Shown: positions 25,848 to 36,052, counted from the first letter of the stretch. The stretch: 64,000 bases of DNA from an uncultured Clostridia bacterium (GCA_947627725.1 CANQXE010000006.1:53017-117016), one strand, 5' to 3'. Program-made: numbers and translations. The notes: generated by a model from the letters alone, not told the origin.

Positions 25848-25880
25848 AAAAATGCCGACATTTGTCGGCATTTTTCCTTT
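25848..25880 (+). terminator. Terminator of rny
   Basis: A 13-bp perfect stem (AAAAATGCCGACA and its complement) with a 2-nt loop, ending in TTTTTCCTTTTT. Confidence 0.88.
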
Positions 25881-26040
25881 TTGGCAGATGATAAAATCAT
25901 TAAATATATTTTGCTTAATGACAGAAGTTAAAAAACTTTTCCTTTGATTACGAGGCAGTTTTTTGGTTAATTTCTATAATTTTATGGTAGATTAATTATT
26001 GGACTTAGTATATAATTTATTATAATATATTATATTTAGA

Positions 26041-26069
26041 TTGACATAATATATGCCGAGTGATATAAT
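26041..26069 (+). promoter_or_regulatory. Perfect-consensus sigma-A promoter of the exopolysaccharide operon
   Basis: TTGACA (26041-26046), a 17-bp spacer, and TATAAT (26064-26069). The ATG of the first gene lies 39 bp downstream. No internal promoter of similar quality is noted in the following 22 kb. Confidence 0.8.
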
Positions 26070-26108
26070 ATTTTTATATATTTTCACCAAAAAATTTCGG
26101 AGGGAATC

Positions 26109-26903
26109 ATGGAGGAAAACAGAGAGATTAACATAGATTTGAGAAAGATTTTTTCTATGTTCAGAAAAAAGATAATTTTTATCGTTATTATTTCTATAAT
26201 CAGCGCTATCCTCGCGGGATGTATTACAAATTTTTTTATTACACCAAAATATACTGCTAACATTAAAATGCACGTTTACAGCAGCAGTGATAACCGTGTC
26301 GGAGCAAACAGTACAATTACATCAAGCGAGATTGAAGCTTCACAAAGGCTTGTCAACACATATCTTGTTGTTGTTGAAAGCAGAACATTCAGAGAAAAGG
26401 TTGCCGACAAGTTAGGCAACAATATCGGTCCTGATGAAATAGGTAAAATGATGAGCTGTTCACAGATTGAGGAAACTCTTGCATTTCAGGTTAATGTGAC
26501 AAGCACAAATAAACAGCAGGCAACGGACATAGCAAACGCAATCGCCGATACCTGCCCCGACGAAATTGTAAGAATTCTTAAGGTCGGGGGTGTAGAGGTT
26601 ATCGACTATGCTACCGTTCCGCAGGAACCTTCTTCTCCTAATTTACAGCGAAACATAATGATAGGCTTTCTTTTAGGTTTTGCTGTTTCATTCATTTTCT
26701 TCTTCATTAAAGAATTGTTTGATACAAGCATTACTGACGAAAAGGATTTACAGAGAGAATTTGATATTCCTATTCTCGGCACAGTTCCGAGACTTGTGCC
26801 CGTAACATCAACGGTCAAATCGGATTCAGGCTCATCACTACAACCGCCTAAGCCGTCTATTGAATCATTAAGGACTGACAAGGAGGGGGCTGACCATGAA
26901 TAA
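26109..26903 (+). CDS. Wzz/YveK-type polysaccharide co-polymerase (tyrosine kinase modulator)
   Basis: This 264-residue protein controls chain length and activates the tyrosine kinase encoded next. It has an N-terminal cytoplasmic stretch with IDLRKIFSMFRKK, a first transmembrane helix at about 20-42, an extracellular alpha/beta domain (YTANIKMHVYSSS), the Pro-rich segment PQEPSSPN before a second helix at about 178-200, and a cytoplasmic C-terminal tail. This is the standard Gram-positive CpsC layout. CGGAGGG precedes ATG 26109. It overlaps the kinase gene by 8 bp. Confidence 0.9.
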   Translation: MEENREINIDLRKIFSMFRKKIIFIVIISIISAILAGCITNFFITPKYTANIKMHVYSSSDNRVGANSTITSSEIEASQRLVNTYLVVVESRTFREKVADKLGNNIGPDEIGKMMSCSQIEETLAFQVNVTSTNKQQATDIANAIADTCPDEIVRILKVGGVEVIDYATVPQEPSSPNLQRNIMIGFLLGFAVSFIFFFIKELFDTSITDEKDLQREFDIPILGTVPRLVPVTSTVKSDSGSSLQPPKPSIESLRTDKEGADHE

Positions 26904-27693
26904 AAAAAGTTCCAGAAAACAAAAGAAAGAATCCAAAGCATACGGCTTTACCAGAGATGATCAAAAGAAAATTCTTTGCGCCGATTCACCTTTCGTTGTA
27001 AAGGAAGCGTATAACTCAATCAGAACAAACCTTTTGTTTACACAGCAGGGTGAAAAATGTCCGGTTTTTGTTGTATCAAGTCCTTCTGCTAATAACGGTA
27101 AATCAATAAATTCGATAAATATGGCAATCTCATTTGCACAGATGGGTAAAAGAACTCTTCTTATTGACGCGGATATGCGAAATCCCACCATACACCGTAT
27201 GTTTTCTATTCCCGTTAAAAACGGTCTTTCGGAAATTCTGGCAGGTTTGACTGACAGCATCACTGTTTCAAAAACTGAAATCGAAAATCTTTCTGTTTTA
27301 ACGGCGGGAAAGATTCCTCCTAATCCTGCAGAGCTTCTCTCCTCGGAACGTATGGACAAACTGCTTGAATTTGTTAAAGCTCATTATGACTGCGTCCTTA
27401 TTGACACTCCTCCCGTAAATCTTGTTACCGACTCAACCGCCTTTGCGTCAAAGGCTACAGGTTATATTCTTGTAATTAAGCTTGAAACAACTGATTTACA
27501 GGATGTAAAAATGACGGTTAATTCCCTCCGGCACATAGGCGCGCAGATTGTCGGCTTTGTTGTGAATGATACCAATTCATCAGGTAAGCGTTACTCATCT
27601 TATTACAAGAGAGGTTATTACCGCTCAAAATACCAATATAACTATAACTACAATTACAACTACGGATATAATAACTACTACAGATACAAATAA
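26896..27693 (+). CDS. BY-type tyrosine kinase (CpsD/CapB family)
   Basis: This 265-residue autokinase regulates polysaccharide polymerisation with its membrane partner upstream. Walker A is SPSANNGKS (residues 62-70), Walker A' is LLIDADMRNPTIH and Walker B CVLIDTPPVN. The Walker A lacks the usual extra glycines but keeps GKS. The final 33 residues contain 15 tyrosines (YNYNYNYNYGYNNYY), the phosphorylation cluster. It starts at ATG 26896 with AAGGAGGGGG upstream. No CpsB/Wzb-type phosphatase gene is found in the window. Confidence 0.92.
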   Translation: MNKKSSRKQKKESKAYGFTRDDQKKILCADSPFVVKEAYNSIRTNLLFTQQGEKCPVFVVSSPSANNGKSINSINMAISFAQMGKRTLLIDADMRNPTIHRMFSIPVKNGLSEILAGLTDSITVSKTEIENLSVLTAGKIPPNPAELLSSERMDKLLEFVKAHYDCVLIDTPPVNLVTDSTAFASKATGYILVIKLETTDLQDVKMTVNSLRHIGAQIVGFVVNDTNSSGKRYSSYYKRGYYRSKYQYNYNYNYNYGYNNYYRYK

Positions 27694-27707
27694 GTAGGTG
27701 TTTTTAA

Positions 27708-29192
27708 ATGGATAACCGCAAAAGAATACAAAAACAGCTTGAGTTTTTTGTGGGTTTATTTGCACTTGCATTATCAAACTTATTAGGCTATGGCTTTTTT
27801 ACATTCGTACACGAAAAAATTTCAGATTATGACAATACCAGTTGGACAGAATATATAGTTATCGTTTTACTGTCATACATCATAATTTTCTTTTGTTTTT
27901 ATTCTCCGATTAATCTTCTTAAGCGAAGCAGACCGATGGAGTTTTCCTCAACTATCAGAAACTGCGCGCTTACATACGCACTGCTGTCAGTTCTTCTTGT
28001 ACTTACAAAAAACGAAATTGTTCAGTCGAGATACCTTTTTATCAGCGGTTTTATCGGATACTGCATTTTATCCTGCATCGGAAGATTTATTATTAAGAGA
28101 ATAATGATAAATTATATGCCTAAAAGCAGATTTGCAACCATTACAGGTGTAATAACAACTGTTGATATAGGCAGAGAATTTATTCCCAAGCTTAAAAACG
28201 ACTGGTCTAAAAATATAAAGGCTGTCGCTCTTATTGATACTGTTTTTGATAACGGAGTTTATAAGCGAAACAAAACGGAAAATGAAAACGAGAATGATAC
28301 CGATGAAATTATCAGCAATATAGACGATGTTCCCGTTGTTGCAAATCTTGAAAATCTTTTCGGCTGGATTCGCACAGCCTCTCTTGACGAGGTTTATATT
28401 AATCTGCCCGACGGGTATTTGGATATGGCAGCCGAATATATTGAAGAGCTTGAGGATATGGGAATTGTTGTAAACATCAATATACCTTCACTTGAAAAAA
28501 TTCTTGACGAAAGCAAATTCAATAACCTTAGCTGTGATGTTAAGGCAGATGTGCCGATGGCTGTATTTTCACCGGCTGTTCACAGTCCGTCACAAATGAT
28601 TTTAAAAAGAATAATTGATTTTGCCGGCGGAATTATCGGCAGCATAATTTCTATACCGATAATTTTAATTATAGCTGTTCCCCTGCTGATTGAGTCTCCC
28701 GGTCCGCTGATTTTTAAGCAGCCGCGCGTAGGAAAAAATGGGAGAATTTTTAATATTTACAAGCTGAGGTCAATGTATGAAGACGCGGAGGAAAGAAAAA
28801 AATCTCTTATGCAACAGAATAAGATGGACGGCTGTATGTTTAAAATGGACAATGACCCGAGAATCACAAAGGTGGGCAAATTTATCCGTAAAACAAGTAT
28901 TGACGAGCTGCCGCAGTTCTGGAATGTCCTCAAAGGTGATATGAGTCTTGTCGGCACACGCCCTCCTACCATTGACGAATTTGAGCAATATGAAAGTCAT
29001 CATAAAAGAAGACTCTCTCTTCGCCCCGGTATAACAGGCTTATGGCAGGTATCGGGAAGGTCCGATATACAGGACTTTGAAGAGGTTGTTAAGCTTGACT
29101 GTGAATATATTGATAACTGGTCAGTCCTGCTTGATATGGAAATATTATTTAAAACCGTTGGTGTAGTTTTAACCCATAAGGGCGCTGAATAA
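27708..29192 (+). CDS. Polyprenyl glycosylphosphotransferase (priming sugar transferase)
   Basis: This 494-residue membrane enzyme moves a sugar-1-phosphate onto undecaprenyl phosphate to start each repeat unit. The N-terminal half has several transmembrane helices and a CoA-binding-like domain. The C-terminal catalytic part (from about residue 300) shows the reentrant helix [68 protein letters not shown] and [10 protein letters not shown]. The sugar, probably glucose, galactose or a diacetamido sugar, is not decided by sequence. Confidence 0.93.
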   Translation: MDNRKRIQKQLEFFVGLFALALSNLLGYGFFTFVHEKISDYDNTSWTEYIVIVLLSYIIIFFCFYSPINLLKRSRPMEFSSTIRNCALTYALLSVLLVLTKNEIVQSRYLFISGFIGYCILSCIGRFIIKRIMINYMPKSRFATITGVITTVDIGREFIPKLKNDWSKNIKAVALIDTVFDNGVYKRNKTENENENDTDEIISNIDDVPVVANLENLFGWIRTASLDEVYINLPDGYLDMAAEYIEELEDMGIVVNINIPSLEKILDESKFNNLSCDVKADVPMAVFSPAVHSPSQMILKRIIDFAGGIIGSIISIPIILIIAVPLLIESPGPLIFKQPRVGKNGRIFNIYKLRSMYEDAEERKKSLMQQNKMDGCMFKMDNDPRITKVGKFIRKTSIDELPQFWNVLKGDMSLVGTRPPTIDEFEQYESHHKRRLSLRPGITGLWQVSGRSDIQDFEEVVKLDCEYIDNWSVLLDMEILFKTVGVVLTHKGAE

Positions 29193-29213
29193 CTTATATG
29201 ACTTGGTGATAGA

Positions 29214-30335
29214 ATGAAAATCGCAATGATAGGGCACAAAAGAATACCTTCACGCGAGGGCGGAATAGAGATTGTGGTTGATAAAATCTCCACCGAGCTT
29301 GTTAAAAGAGGTCATACTGTTGTGGCTTATAATCGCAAGGGACACCATGTATCGGGAAAGAAATTTGAAAGCGCCCAACGGCTGAAAGAATATAACGGAA
29401 TTAAACTCAAAACTGTTTTTACTTTTGAAAGCAGCGCGCTCAATGCAATTGTATACAGCGTTCTTGCTGCTCTCAGAGCAAGTCTAAGTAAATTTGACGT
29501 CGTACATATTCACGCCGAGGGACCTGCATCAATGTGTTTTTTGCCAAAGCTTTTTGGTAAAAGAACAATCGTTACGATTCACGGACTTGACTGGCAGAGG
29601 TCAAAATGGGGCGGTTTTGCCGCCAAATTTTTAAAGTTTGGCGAGAAAGTTGCTGTAAAATACGCCGACGAAATAATCGTTCTTTCAAAAAATGTACAGG
29701 ATTATTTTCTTAACACATACGGCAGAAAACCCGTTTATATTCCGAACGGAATTGAAAAGCCTGAAATAAAGGGCGATTCACTTATTAAAAAAAATTTCGG
29801 CATTGAAAATAACAGCTATATCCTTTATCTCGGAAGAATTGTTCCCGAAAAAGGTGTTCATTATCTGATTAATGCGTACAAGAGCATTGACACTGATAAA
29901 AAACTTGTAATAGCAGGAGGCTCAAGCCACACAAGCGATTATATGAATGAGCTTAAAGAGCTTGCAGAGACTGATAACAGAATTGTTTTTACTGATTTTG
30001 TTGAGGGAGAGGCTCTTGAGGAGCTTTATTCAAACGCATATGTTTATTGCCTGCCGAGCGATTTGGAGGGTATGCCGTTAAGTCTGCTTGAGGCAATGAG
30101 TTACGGCTGCTGCTGCCTTATCTCCGACATACCCGAATGCACTGAGGTTTGCGGTGATAACGCGGTTTCATTTAAAAAAGGAAATTTCATTGATTTGCGG
30201 GAAAAACTGCAAATGCTTTTATATAACAACGAATTAATTGATAAATATAAAAAAAATGCCGCAGATTATGTTTGCAGTAAATATAACTGGAATGATATCG
30301 CAGACAAAACGCTCGCTCTTTATAAAGGTGAATAA
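29214..30335 (+). CDS. Family 4 glycosyltransferase
   Basis: This 373-residue GT-B glycosyltransferase adds a sugar to the lipid-linked repeat unit. The N-terminus (MIGHKRIPSREGGIE) resembles the rhamnosyltransferase-like DUF1972 group; the C-terminal nucleotide-sugar domain has YLGRIVPEKGVHYLI and the E-x7-E motif in LEGMPLSLLEAMSYG. The acceptor and donor are unknown. It ends at TAA 30335, one base before the next gene. Confidence 0.88.
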   Translation: MKIAMIGHKRIPSREGGIEIVVDKISTELVKRGHTVVAYNRKGHHVSGKKFESAQRLKEYNGIKLKTVFTFESSALNAIVYSVLAALRASLSKFDVVHIHAEGPASMCFLPKLFGKRTIVTIHGLDWQRSKWGGFAAKFLKFGEKVAVKYADEIIVLSKNVQDYFLNTYGRKPVYIPNGIEKPEIKGDSLIKKNFGIENNSYILYLGRIVPEKGVHYLINAYKSIDTDKKLVIAGGSSHTSDYMNELKELAETDNRIVFTDFVEGEALEELYSNAYVYCLPSDLEGMPLSLLEAMSYGCCCLISDIPECTEVCGDNAVSFKKGNFIDLREKLQMLLYNNELIDKYKKNAADYVCSKYNWNDIADKTLALYKGE

Positions 30336-31544
30336 ATGAAAATTTTAATGGTTAATAAGTTTCTTTACCCAAAAGGCGGTGCGGAAACTTATATGTTCGG
30401 TCTTGGGAATTACTTAAATTCTTTAGGACATCAGGTCGAATATTTCGGTATGGACAGCGATAACAGATGTGTTTCAAATTCAATTGACTGCTACACCGAT
30501 AATGTCGATTTCAGAAATTCAAATACCTATTCAAAAATAAAATATTCGCTGAAAACCGTTTATTCTAAAGAAGCAAAATGCAAAATCGGTAAAGTTCTTG
30601 ACAATTTCAAACCCGACATTGTCCATATTAATAATATCAATTTTCAGCTTACACCGTCAATTGTCTATGCTGTTAAGGAGCGTAATATACCTATTGTTCA
30701 AACAGTGCATGACGTTCAAATAGCATGCCCGAATCACAGGATGTATAATGAGCAGACAGAAAAAATATGTTCACAATGCTCTAACGGGCATTACGCCTAC
30801 TGCATAAAAAACAGATGTGTTCACGCTTCGCTTTTAAAAAGTACCGTTGCCGCATACGAATCATATTACTATCACAAAAGAGACACCTATAATCTTATAG
30901 ATAAATATATTTGTCCAAGTCAGTTTATGGCAGATACCATTACAAAGGCAGGCGTAAAAAAAGATAAAATTGAGGTTTTACATAATTATTGCGATAATCA
31001 CAAAACGCTGCCGGCAAAGGACAAAAGTAAAAATTATGTCCTTTACTTCGGCAGATTGAGTGTTGAAAAGGGAATAAAAACCTTACTTGAAGTTTGCAGT
31101 CAGCTTCCGGATATTCAGTTTATTTTTGCCGGTACAGGTCCTTTGGAAAACCTTTGCAAAAATATAAAAAACATTGATTGCGTAGGTTTTAAATCGGGTG
31201 ACGAACTGAATATGCTCATAAAAAATGCGCTGTTTTCTCTCTGCCCGTCGGAATGTAATGAAAACTGTCCTATGTCAATTATTGAATCCCTGTCACTCGG
31301 TACGCCGGTTATCTGCTCGGATTTGGGCGGAGCTTCGGAGCTTGTTATTCCGGGCGAAACAGGAGAGGTATTTTCCGCAGGAGACAGGAATGGTTTAAAA
31401 AACAAAATACTTAAGCTGTATAATAATCCCGCTATACTTGACAAAATGAGTGAAAACTGTATTGCATCAGCTACTAATACAATTCAGAACTATTCAAAAA
31501 AGCTAATCTCAATTTATCAAAGTCTGATAAAAAACAAAGGATAA
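30336..31544 (+). CDS. Family 4 glycosyltransferase
   Basis: This 402-residue GT4 enzyme has the N-terminal glycine-rich acceptor-side motif YPKGGAETYM and HDVQIACPNHRM. The cysteine cluster CSQCSNGHYAYCIKNRC near residues 145-165 recurs in related capsule enzymes. The donor domain has YFGRLSVEKGIKTL and E-x7-E in ECNENCPMSIIESLSLG. It starts directly after the preceding stop, indicating tight coupling. Confidence 0.87.
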   Translation: MKILMVNKFLYPKGGAETYMFGLGNYLNSLGHQVEYFGMDSDNRCVSNSIDCYTDNVDFRNSNTYSKIKYSLKTVYSKEAKCKIGKVLDNFKPDIVHINNINFQLTPSIVYAVKERNIPIVQTVHDVQIACPNHRMYNEQTEKICSQCSNGHYAYCIKNRCVHASLLKSTVAAYESYYYHKRDTYNLIDKYICPSQFMADTITKAGVKKDKIEVLHNYCDNHKTLPAKDKSKNYVLYFGRLSVEKGIKTLLEVCSQLPDIQFIFAGTGPLENLCKNIKNIDCVGFKSGDELNMLIKNALFSLCPSECNENCPMSIIESLSLGTPVICSDLGGASELVIPGETGEVFSAGDRNGLKNKILKLYNNPAILDKMSENCIASATNTIQNYSKKLISIYQSLIKNKG

Positions 31545-31547
31545 AAA

Positions 31548-32240
31548 ATGATTAAACTGATATCAAAATTGATAGGTAAAATAAAACACAGAGAATATAC
31601 AGTTGATGAAAGCATTACCACGTCGGATCTTTTCAGTATTCTTTTTGACCGTATGCTAATGCTTATCAGAGGATTTTTCTGTCGTCTTGGTTTTAAAAAA
31701 TCAGGAAAAATGACCTTTATAGGAAGCAGAGTTAAAATACGTTCAAAAAAACACATTATCAGCGGCAGCGGTTTAACAATTGAGGACGGCTGCTTTATAA
31801 ATGCTTTATGTAAAAACACAGTACATATCGGAAAAAATTTTTCACTCGGCAGAAACAGCATAATTGAATGTACGGGAGTTATCCGCGAGCTTGGCGACAG
31901 CCTCGAAATCGGCGATGATGTCGGAATTGCCGCAAATGCTTTTATATCTGTACGGGGTAAAGTTAAAATCGGCAGCTCAACAATTTTCGGCCCCGGAGTT
32001 AAGCTGTTTTCAGAAAACCATATTTATACTGACAAAACTACCCCTATATACCTTCAGGGCGCCGATAGAAAAGGCATTGAAATCGGCGAGGACTGCTGGA
32101 TTGGTGCCGACGCAATAATTCTTGACGGCGTCAGAATAGGTAAAGGCTCTGTCGTCGCGGCGGGTGCAGTCGTAAATAAAGATGTTGCTGATTATTCAGT
32201 TGTCGGCGGAGTGCCTGCAAAAATAATCGGTAACAGATAA
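31548..32240 (+). CDS. Hexapeptide-repeat acyltransferase (WcaF/MaaT-like)
   Basis: This 230-residue left-handed beta-helix protein probably O-acetylates a sugar of the repeat unit. Hexapeptide turns run through GSGLTIEDGCFI, IGDDVGIAANAFI and IGEDCWIGADAIILDGVRIG, ending in GAVVNKDVADYSVVGGVPAKIIG, the usual xenobiotic/maltose acetyltransferase C-terminus. The N-terminal 60 residues are specific to this protein. Confidence 0.85.
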   Translation: MIKLISKLIGKIKHREYTVDESITTSDLFSILFDRMLMLIRGFFCRLGFKKSGKMTFIGSRVKIRSKKHIISGSGLTIEDGCFINALCKNTVHIGKNFSLGRNSIIECTGVIRELGDSLEIGDDVGIAANAFISVRGKVKIGSSTIFGPGVKLFSENHIYTDKTTPIYLQGADRKGIEIGEDCWIGADAIILDGVRIGKGSVVAAGAVVNKDVADYSVVGGVPAKIIGNR

Positions 32241-32254
32241 AATCGGAGTAAATA

Positions 32255-33424
32255 ATGAAAAAATTAAACGGTACAGTTATTGTTACATACAGATGCAACG
32301 CACGATGCAATATGTGTAACAGATATAAAAAGCCTTCAAAGCCCGAAGAGGAAATAACAGTTGAAACAATAAAAAAATTACCCCCTATGTATTTTACAAA
32401 CATTACAGGCGGCGAGCCTTTTATCCGTGAGGATTTAAAGGATATTGTAAGAGAGCTTTACAAAAAAAGCGACAGAATTGTTATTTCGACAAACGGCTTT
32501 TTTACGGACAGAATCATTGACCTTTGCAACGAGTTCCCGAATGTGGGAATTCGGATTTCCATTGAGGGACTTGAAGAAACAAACAATTCAATCCGTGGTC
32601 TTGAGGACGGTTTTAATAAGGGCTATACAACGCTCAAAAAGCTTGTTGAAATGAAACATCCTGACGTCGGCTTCGGTATGACCGTACAGGACGCAAACGC
32701 GAAGGATCTGGTCGAGCTTTATAAGCTGAGTGACGAAATGAATATGGAATTTGCCACCGCGTCGCTTCATAACTCTTTCTATTTTGTTGAAGCAAAAAAT
32801 ATTATCAAGGACAGACCTATGGTCGCTAAGGAATTTGAAAAGCTGATTAATGAGCTCCTCAAATCAAACTCTCCCAAAAAATGGTTCAGGGCATATTTCA
32901 ATCACGGACTTATCAACTATATATACGGACAAAAAAGACTTCTCCCCTGTGATATGGCGTTTGATACCTTTTTCATTGACCCTTACGGCGATGTTATGCC
33001 GTGTAACGGCACAAAGGAAAAAGAGGTTATGGGCAACCTGAATGAAACGGATTGGGATACTCTCTGGAACAGCCCTCAGGCAGAAAAAGTACGTGAAAAG
33101 GTTCGCCACTGCGACAGACAATGCTGGATGATAGGCTCTGTCTCCCCTGCCATGCACAAATATATACATATACCCGCTGTGTGGGTTATCAGGCATAAGT
33201 TTCTGAGATATTTTAAAAATCAGAAATATTCGATGTTTGAAAATAAAATCTGCCGAGACCTGCGTGACGGTAAAATATCAAAGGAGGAGCTTGACAAGCT
33301 CTCCACCTGTGATATAAACGCTGACGTAAGCGACGGACTTTCAGCAATTTCAAGAGAGCAACTAAAAAACAAAACCGGCGAGGAAATTGTTGACGCGGAT
33401 ATTGCCTCTCAAATAAAAAAATAA
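32255..33424 (+). CDS. Radical SAM protein with SPASM-like C-terminus
   Basis: This 389-residue enzyme binds a [4Fe-4S] cluster with Cys14, Cys18 and Cys21 (CNARCNMC) and S-adenosylmethionine (NITGGEPF). Near residues 230-290 it has a SPASM-type cysteine set (LLPCD, MPCNGT, CDRQCWM), suggesting auxiliary clusters. Such proteins often modify peptides or sugars by radical chemistry; the presence of one between acyltransferase genes in a capsule operon suggests an unusual sugar or substituent, or a peptide substituent. The substrate is unknown. Confidence 0.85.
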   Translation: MKKLNGTVIVTYRCNARCNMCNRYKKPSKPEEEITVETIKKLPPMYFTNITGGEPFIREDLKDIVRELYKKSDRIVISTNGFFTDRIIDLCNEFPNVGIRISIEGLEETNNSIRGLEDGFNKGYTTLKKLVEMKHPDVGFGMTVQDANAKDLVELYKLSDEMNMEFATASLHNSFYFVEAKNIIKDRPMVAKEFEKLINELLKSNSPKKWFRAYFNHGLINYIYGQKRLLPCDMAFDTFFIDPYGDVMPCNGTKEKEVMGNLNETDWDTLWNSPQAEKVREKVRHCDRQCWMIGSVSPAMHKYIHIPAVWVIRHKFLRYFKNQKYSMFENKICRDLRDGKISKEELDKLSTCDINADVSDGLSAISREQLKNKTGEEIVDADIASQIKK

Positions 33425-33444
33425 ATCACACCGGGTGATGCTTG

Positions 33445-34527
33445 ATGACTAAAACAAGAATAAACTGGATTGATATTGCAAAGGGAATCGGTATATTATT
33501 AGTTATTCTGGGACATTCCCCGAGAGACATAATGGTTGACAGCTATCCTGCTATTCACTTTATGTTTTCATTCATATATTCATTTCATATGCCGTTATTT
33601 TTCTTTTTGGCAGGAGTAACATTCCATTCCTTTAAAAAATCGGACGGTTTTATTATCAAAAAAACCAGACAGTTATTTATACCGCTGATTTGTTATTCCT
33701 TAACTATATATGCTGTATTTTACATAGCCGATTTAATACCGTTTCTTCATACGTTATTTGAAAATGCGTCTATGGGGGTTGTTCCGCTAAAGGAATATAT
33801 TCTTGACACATTAAATATAAATAACCCATACGCCTTTCATACCTGGTATATCTGGGTTTTGTTTATTATTGAAATAATAATGTTTATATACGAAAAGTAT
33901 ATATTGAGAAAAAAATCAGGAAGTATGGTTTATTTAATCCCTGTTGTATTAGTTACAATAATAATCCACTTCTTTGTAAAATTAGATTTAGCATTATTAA
34001 ACTACGTTGTAAAAAATTTATTTTATTTCTCATTAGGAGTTATATATAGCATAAAAGGCGGTGCTTTACAAGAAAAGCACAACAAAAAAATTGTATTAAA
34101 GCTTCTTTTTTCAGTCGGAATAATAATTACAATCCTTCATACTTTATTGGCTATAAATGTAATTACATTCAATGAGCCGGTAACCTTTATATTAAATGCT
34201 TTGCAGTTTTTAATCGGAAATACACTGATGATACTGTTAATAGTAAATTTGAGCAAAAAAATAGCCGATAATAAATTTTTAATTTATTTAGGTCAAAATT
34301 CTTTTAACATATATTTGCTTCATCAGCCGTTCTGCTGTGCTGTAATAGGAATGGTGCTTGTAAAAATTTTACCTGCAAATTTATTGTGTTACATTTTGAT
34401 CATGATTGTATGCTCAATATGCAGTATAATATTACCGCTGTTATTTGTTAAACTTGTCAACAAGATAAAAATGGGAAAAGTAATGGAAATATTGTATAAT
34501 GTTAAACTTATAAGCATAGAAAAGTAA
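33445..34527 (+). CDS. Acyltransferase family 3 membrane protein
   Basis: This 360-residue polytopic protein probably O-acetylates the polysaccharide from the membrane. The family signature is at the N-terminus: INWIDIAKGIGILLVILGH, then FHMPLFFFLAG, with the catalytic His in LGH. About ten hydrophobic segments follow, and FNIYLLHQPF near the end is typical. ATG 33445 is chosen over the adjacent TTG 33442. Codon use is more AT-rich than in the hydrogenase region. Confidence 0.88.
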   Translation: MTKTRINWIDIAKGIGILLVILGHSPRDIMVDSYPAIHFMFSFIYSFHMPLFFFLAGVTFHSFKKSDGFIIKKTRQLFIPLICYSLTIYAVFYIADLIPFLHTLFENASMGVVPLKEYILDTLNINNPYAFHTWYIWVLFIIEIIMFIYEKYILRKKSGSMVYLIPVVLVTIIIHFFVKLDLALLNYVVKNLFYFSLGVIYSIKGGALQEKHNKKIVLKLLFSVGIIITILHTLLAINVITFNEPVTFILNALQFLIGNTLMILLIVNLSKKIADNKFLIYLGQNSFNIYLLHQPFCCAVIGMVLVKILPANLLCYILIMIVCSICSIILPLLFVKLVNKIKMGKVMEILYNVKLISIEK

Positions 34528-34550
34528 GATTAAATATGTATTTTACATAA

Positions 34551-34907
34551 GATAATTTACTTACCGTCACATATTTTCTCAGTATTATTAATCATAAATC
34601 ATATACAAAGATAATAGAATTAAAGTTTTATTCAAATATTTTTGTAAATAAAAGCAGTAATATTAAAAGAGGTAAAATTACTGAATTTTTGATAAAATAT
34701 AATATGCCCGTTTTTCTTATGCACACCATCTTTGCTGCAGGAGTCAGAGTTGTTCTTATAAAAATAGGTATTAATCAATGGTACATTCACATTCCTGTTG
34801 GACTTATTATAACTTTTATCGGTCCGGCTATTGCTGCAATTATAATGCACAAAACAAAATTTCTTGAAATTTTTATTTATCCAACAAGGGTTATTAAAAT
34901 TAACTGA
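34551..34907 (+). pseudogene. Remnant of an acyltransferase family 3 gene
   Basis: An open frame follows a TAA at 34548-34550. Its last 70 residues (KYNMPVFLMHTIFAAG..., then two hydrophobic helices and a basic tail) look like the C-terminal end of a second acyltransferase 3 protein. The N-terminal 250-300 residues are absent and no start codon with a ribosome binding site is seen. It lies right after an intact member of the same family, so it may be the leftover of a replaced or duplicated gene. Confidence 0.6.
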
Positions 34908-34923
34908 GGAGTAAGTTTGCTTT

Positions 34924-36048
34924 ATGACTGGTAATAATAAAAAAATTGCCATAATTACACGACATGCCGTTTCAAACTATGGCTCTGTTTTGCAGGCTTA
35001 CGCATTACAAACGGCAATCGGCAAGCTCGGTTATGAAAGCGAAATAATTGATTACATAAGAACTGATGAGGACTATAAAAATATATCGGACACCTTAATT
35101 AAAAAATCCTCATGGAATAAAAACGCATTAAGCCGTCTTCTATATAAATCAGTTCAGACCCCGGAATATGTAATAATGGGTAAGAAATTTGAGATATACA
35201 GAAAAGGTCTTATTAAACTAACCGAAAAAAGATATTCCTCATCCGAAGAACTAAAAAATAATCCCCCTGCTGCCGATATTTACTGTACAGGCAGTGATCA
35301 GGTTTGGGGTGCAATCGGAAATGATGAAATTGACAGTGCGTATTTTCTTGACTTTGCTCCTTCGGATAAAAAGAAAATCGCCTACGCCGCAAGCTTCGGT
35401 AAAACGTCAATAAATACTGATAATAAAAAAATTTTAAAGAAATGGCTTGACGCATATGACTGCCTGACAGTACGTGAAAAAAGTGCTACTGATTTAATTG
35501 AAAATCTTGGTATACATAATGTCCGCCAGGTTCTTGACCCCACACTATTACTTGACAGCAGTGAGTGGAGCACGCTTATTGAAAATAACATTAGCAAAAG
35601 CTATGTTTTGCTTTATCAGCTTCACAGTAATCCTCAAATGGATAATTATGCAAAATTATTTGCAAAAAAGTCCGGACTGAAGCTTATCAGGCTCACTCCT
35701 CTCTTTCACAGGGTATTTAAATCCGGAAAAGCAGTATATCTTCCTACTATCAGCGAATTTTTATCATATATAAAAAACGCAGAATTTATGATTACAGACT
35801 CCTTTCACGGAACCGCATTTGCAATTAATTTTAATACTCAGTTTATTGATATACTGCCCGATGAAACAAAAACAAGAAATCAGAGTATTTTAGAGTTAAC
35901 CGGTCTTTCACATCGTATACTCAACAGCTATAATGACTTTAGCTTTGTGGAAAACAAAATTGATTTCAGCCTCGCTAATAAAAAAATTGCACAAGAACGT
36001 ATTAATTCATTGGAAATTTTAAAGAAAATGCTTGAAAAACAGCGGTGA
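34924..36048 (+). CDS. Polysaccharide pyruvyltransferase
   Basis: This 374-residue enzyme family adds a pyruvate ketal to a sugar from phosphoenolpyruvate. The N-terminus has NYGSVLQAYALQTAI, and later CTGSDQVWG, a DFAPS element, and TDSFHGTAFAINF, all typical of the CsaB/PssM group. GAGGAG precedes the ATG at 34924. It overlaps the region upstream of the next gene, an F420-dehydrogenase-like protein, and these two families often travel together in capsule clusters. Confidence 0.9.
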   Translation: MTGNNKKIAIITRHAVSNYGSVLQAYALQTAIGKLGYESEIIDYIRTDEDYKNISDTLIKKSSWNKNALSRLLYKSVQTPEYVIMGKKFEIYRKGLIKLTEKRYSSSEELKNNPPAADIYCTGSDQVWGAIGNDEIDSAYFLDFAPSDKKKIAYAASFGKTSINTDNKKILKKWLDAYDCLTVREKSATDLIENLGIHNVRQVLDPTLLLDSSEWSTLIENNISKSYVLLYQLHSNPQMDNYAKLFAKKSGLKLIRLTPLFHRVFKSGKAVYLPTISEFLSYIKNAEFMITDSFHGTAFAINFNTQFIDILPDETKTRNQSILELTGLSHRILNSYNDFSFVENKIDFSLANKKIAQERINSLEILKKMLEKQR

Positions 36049-36052
36049 GAAA

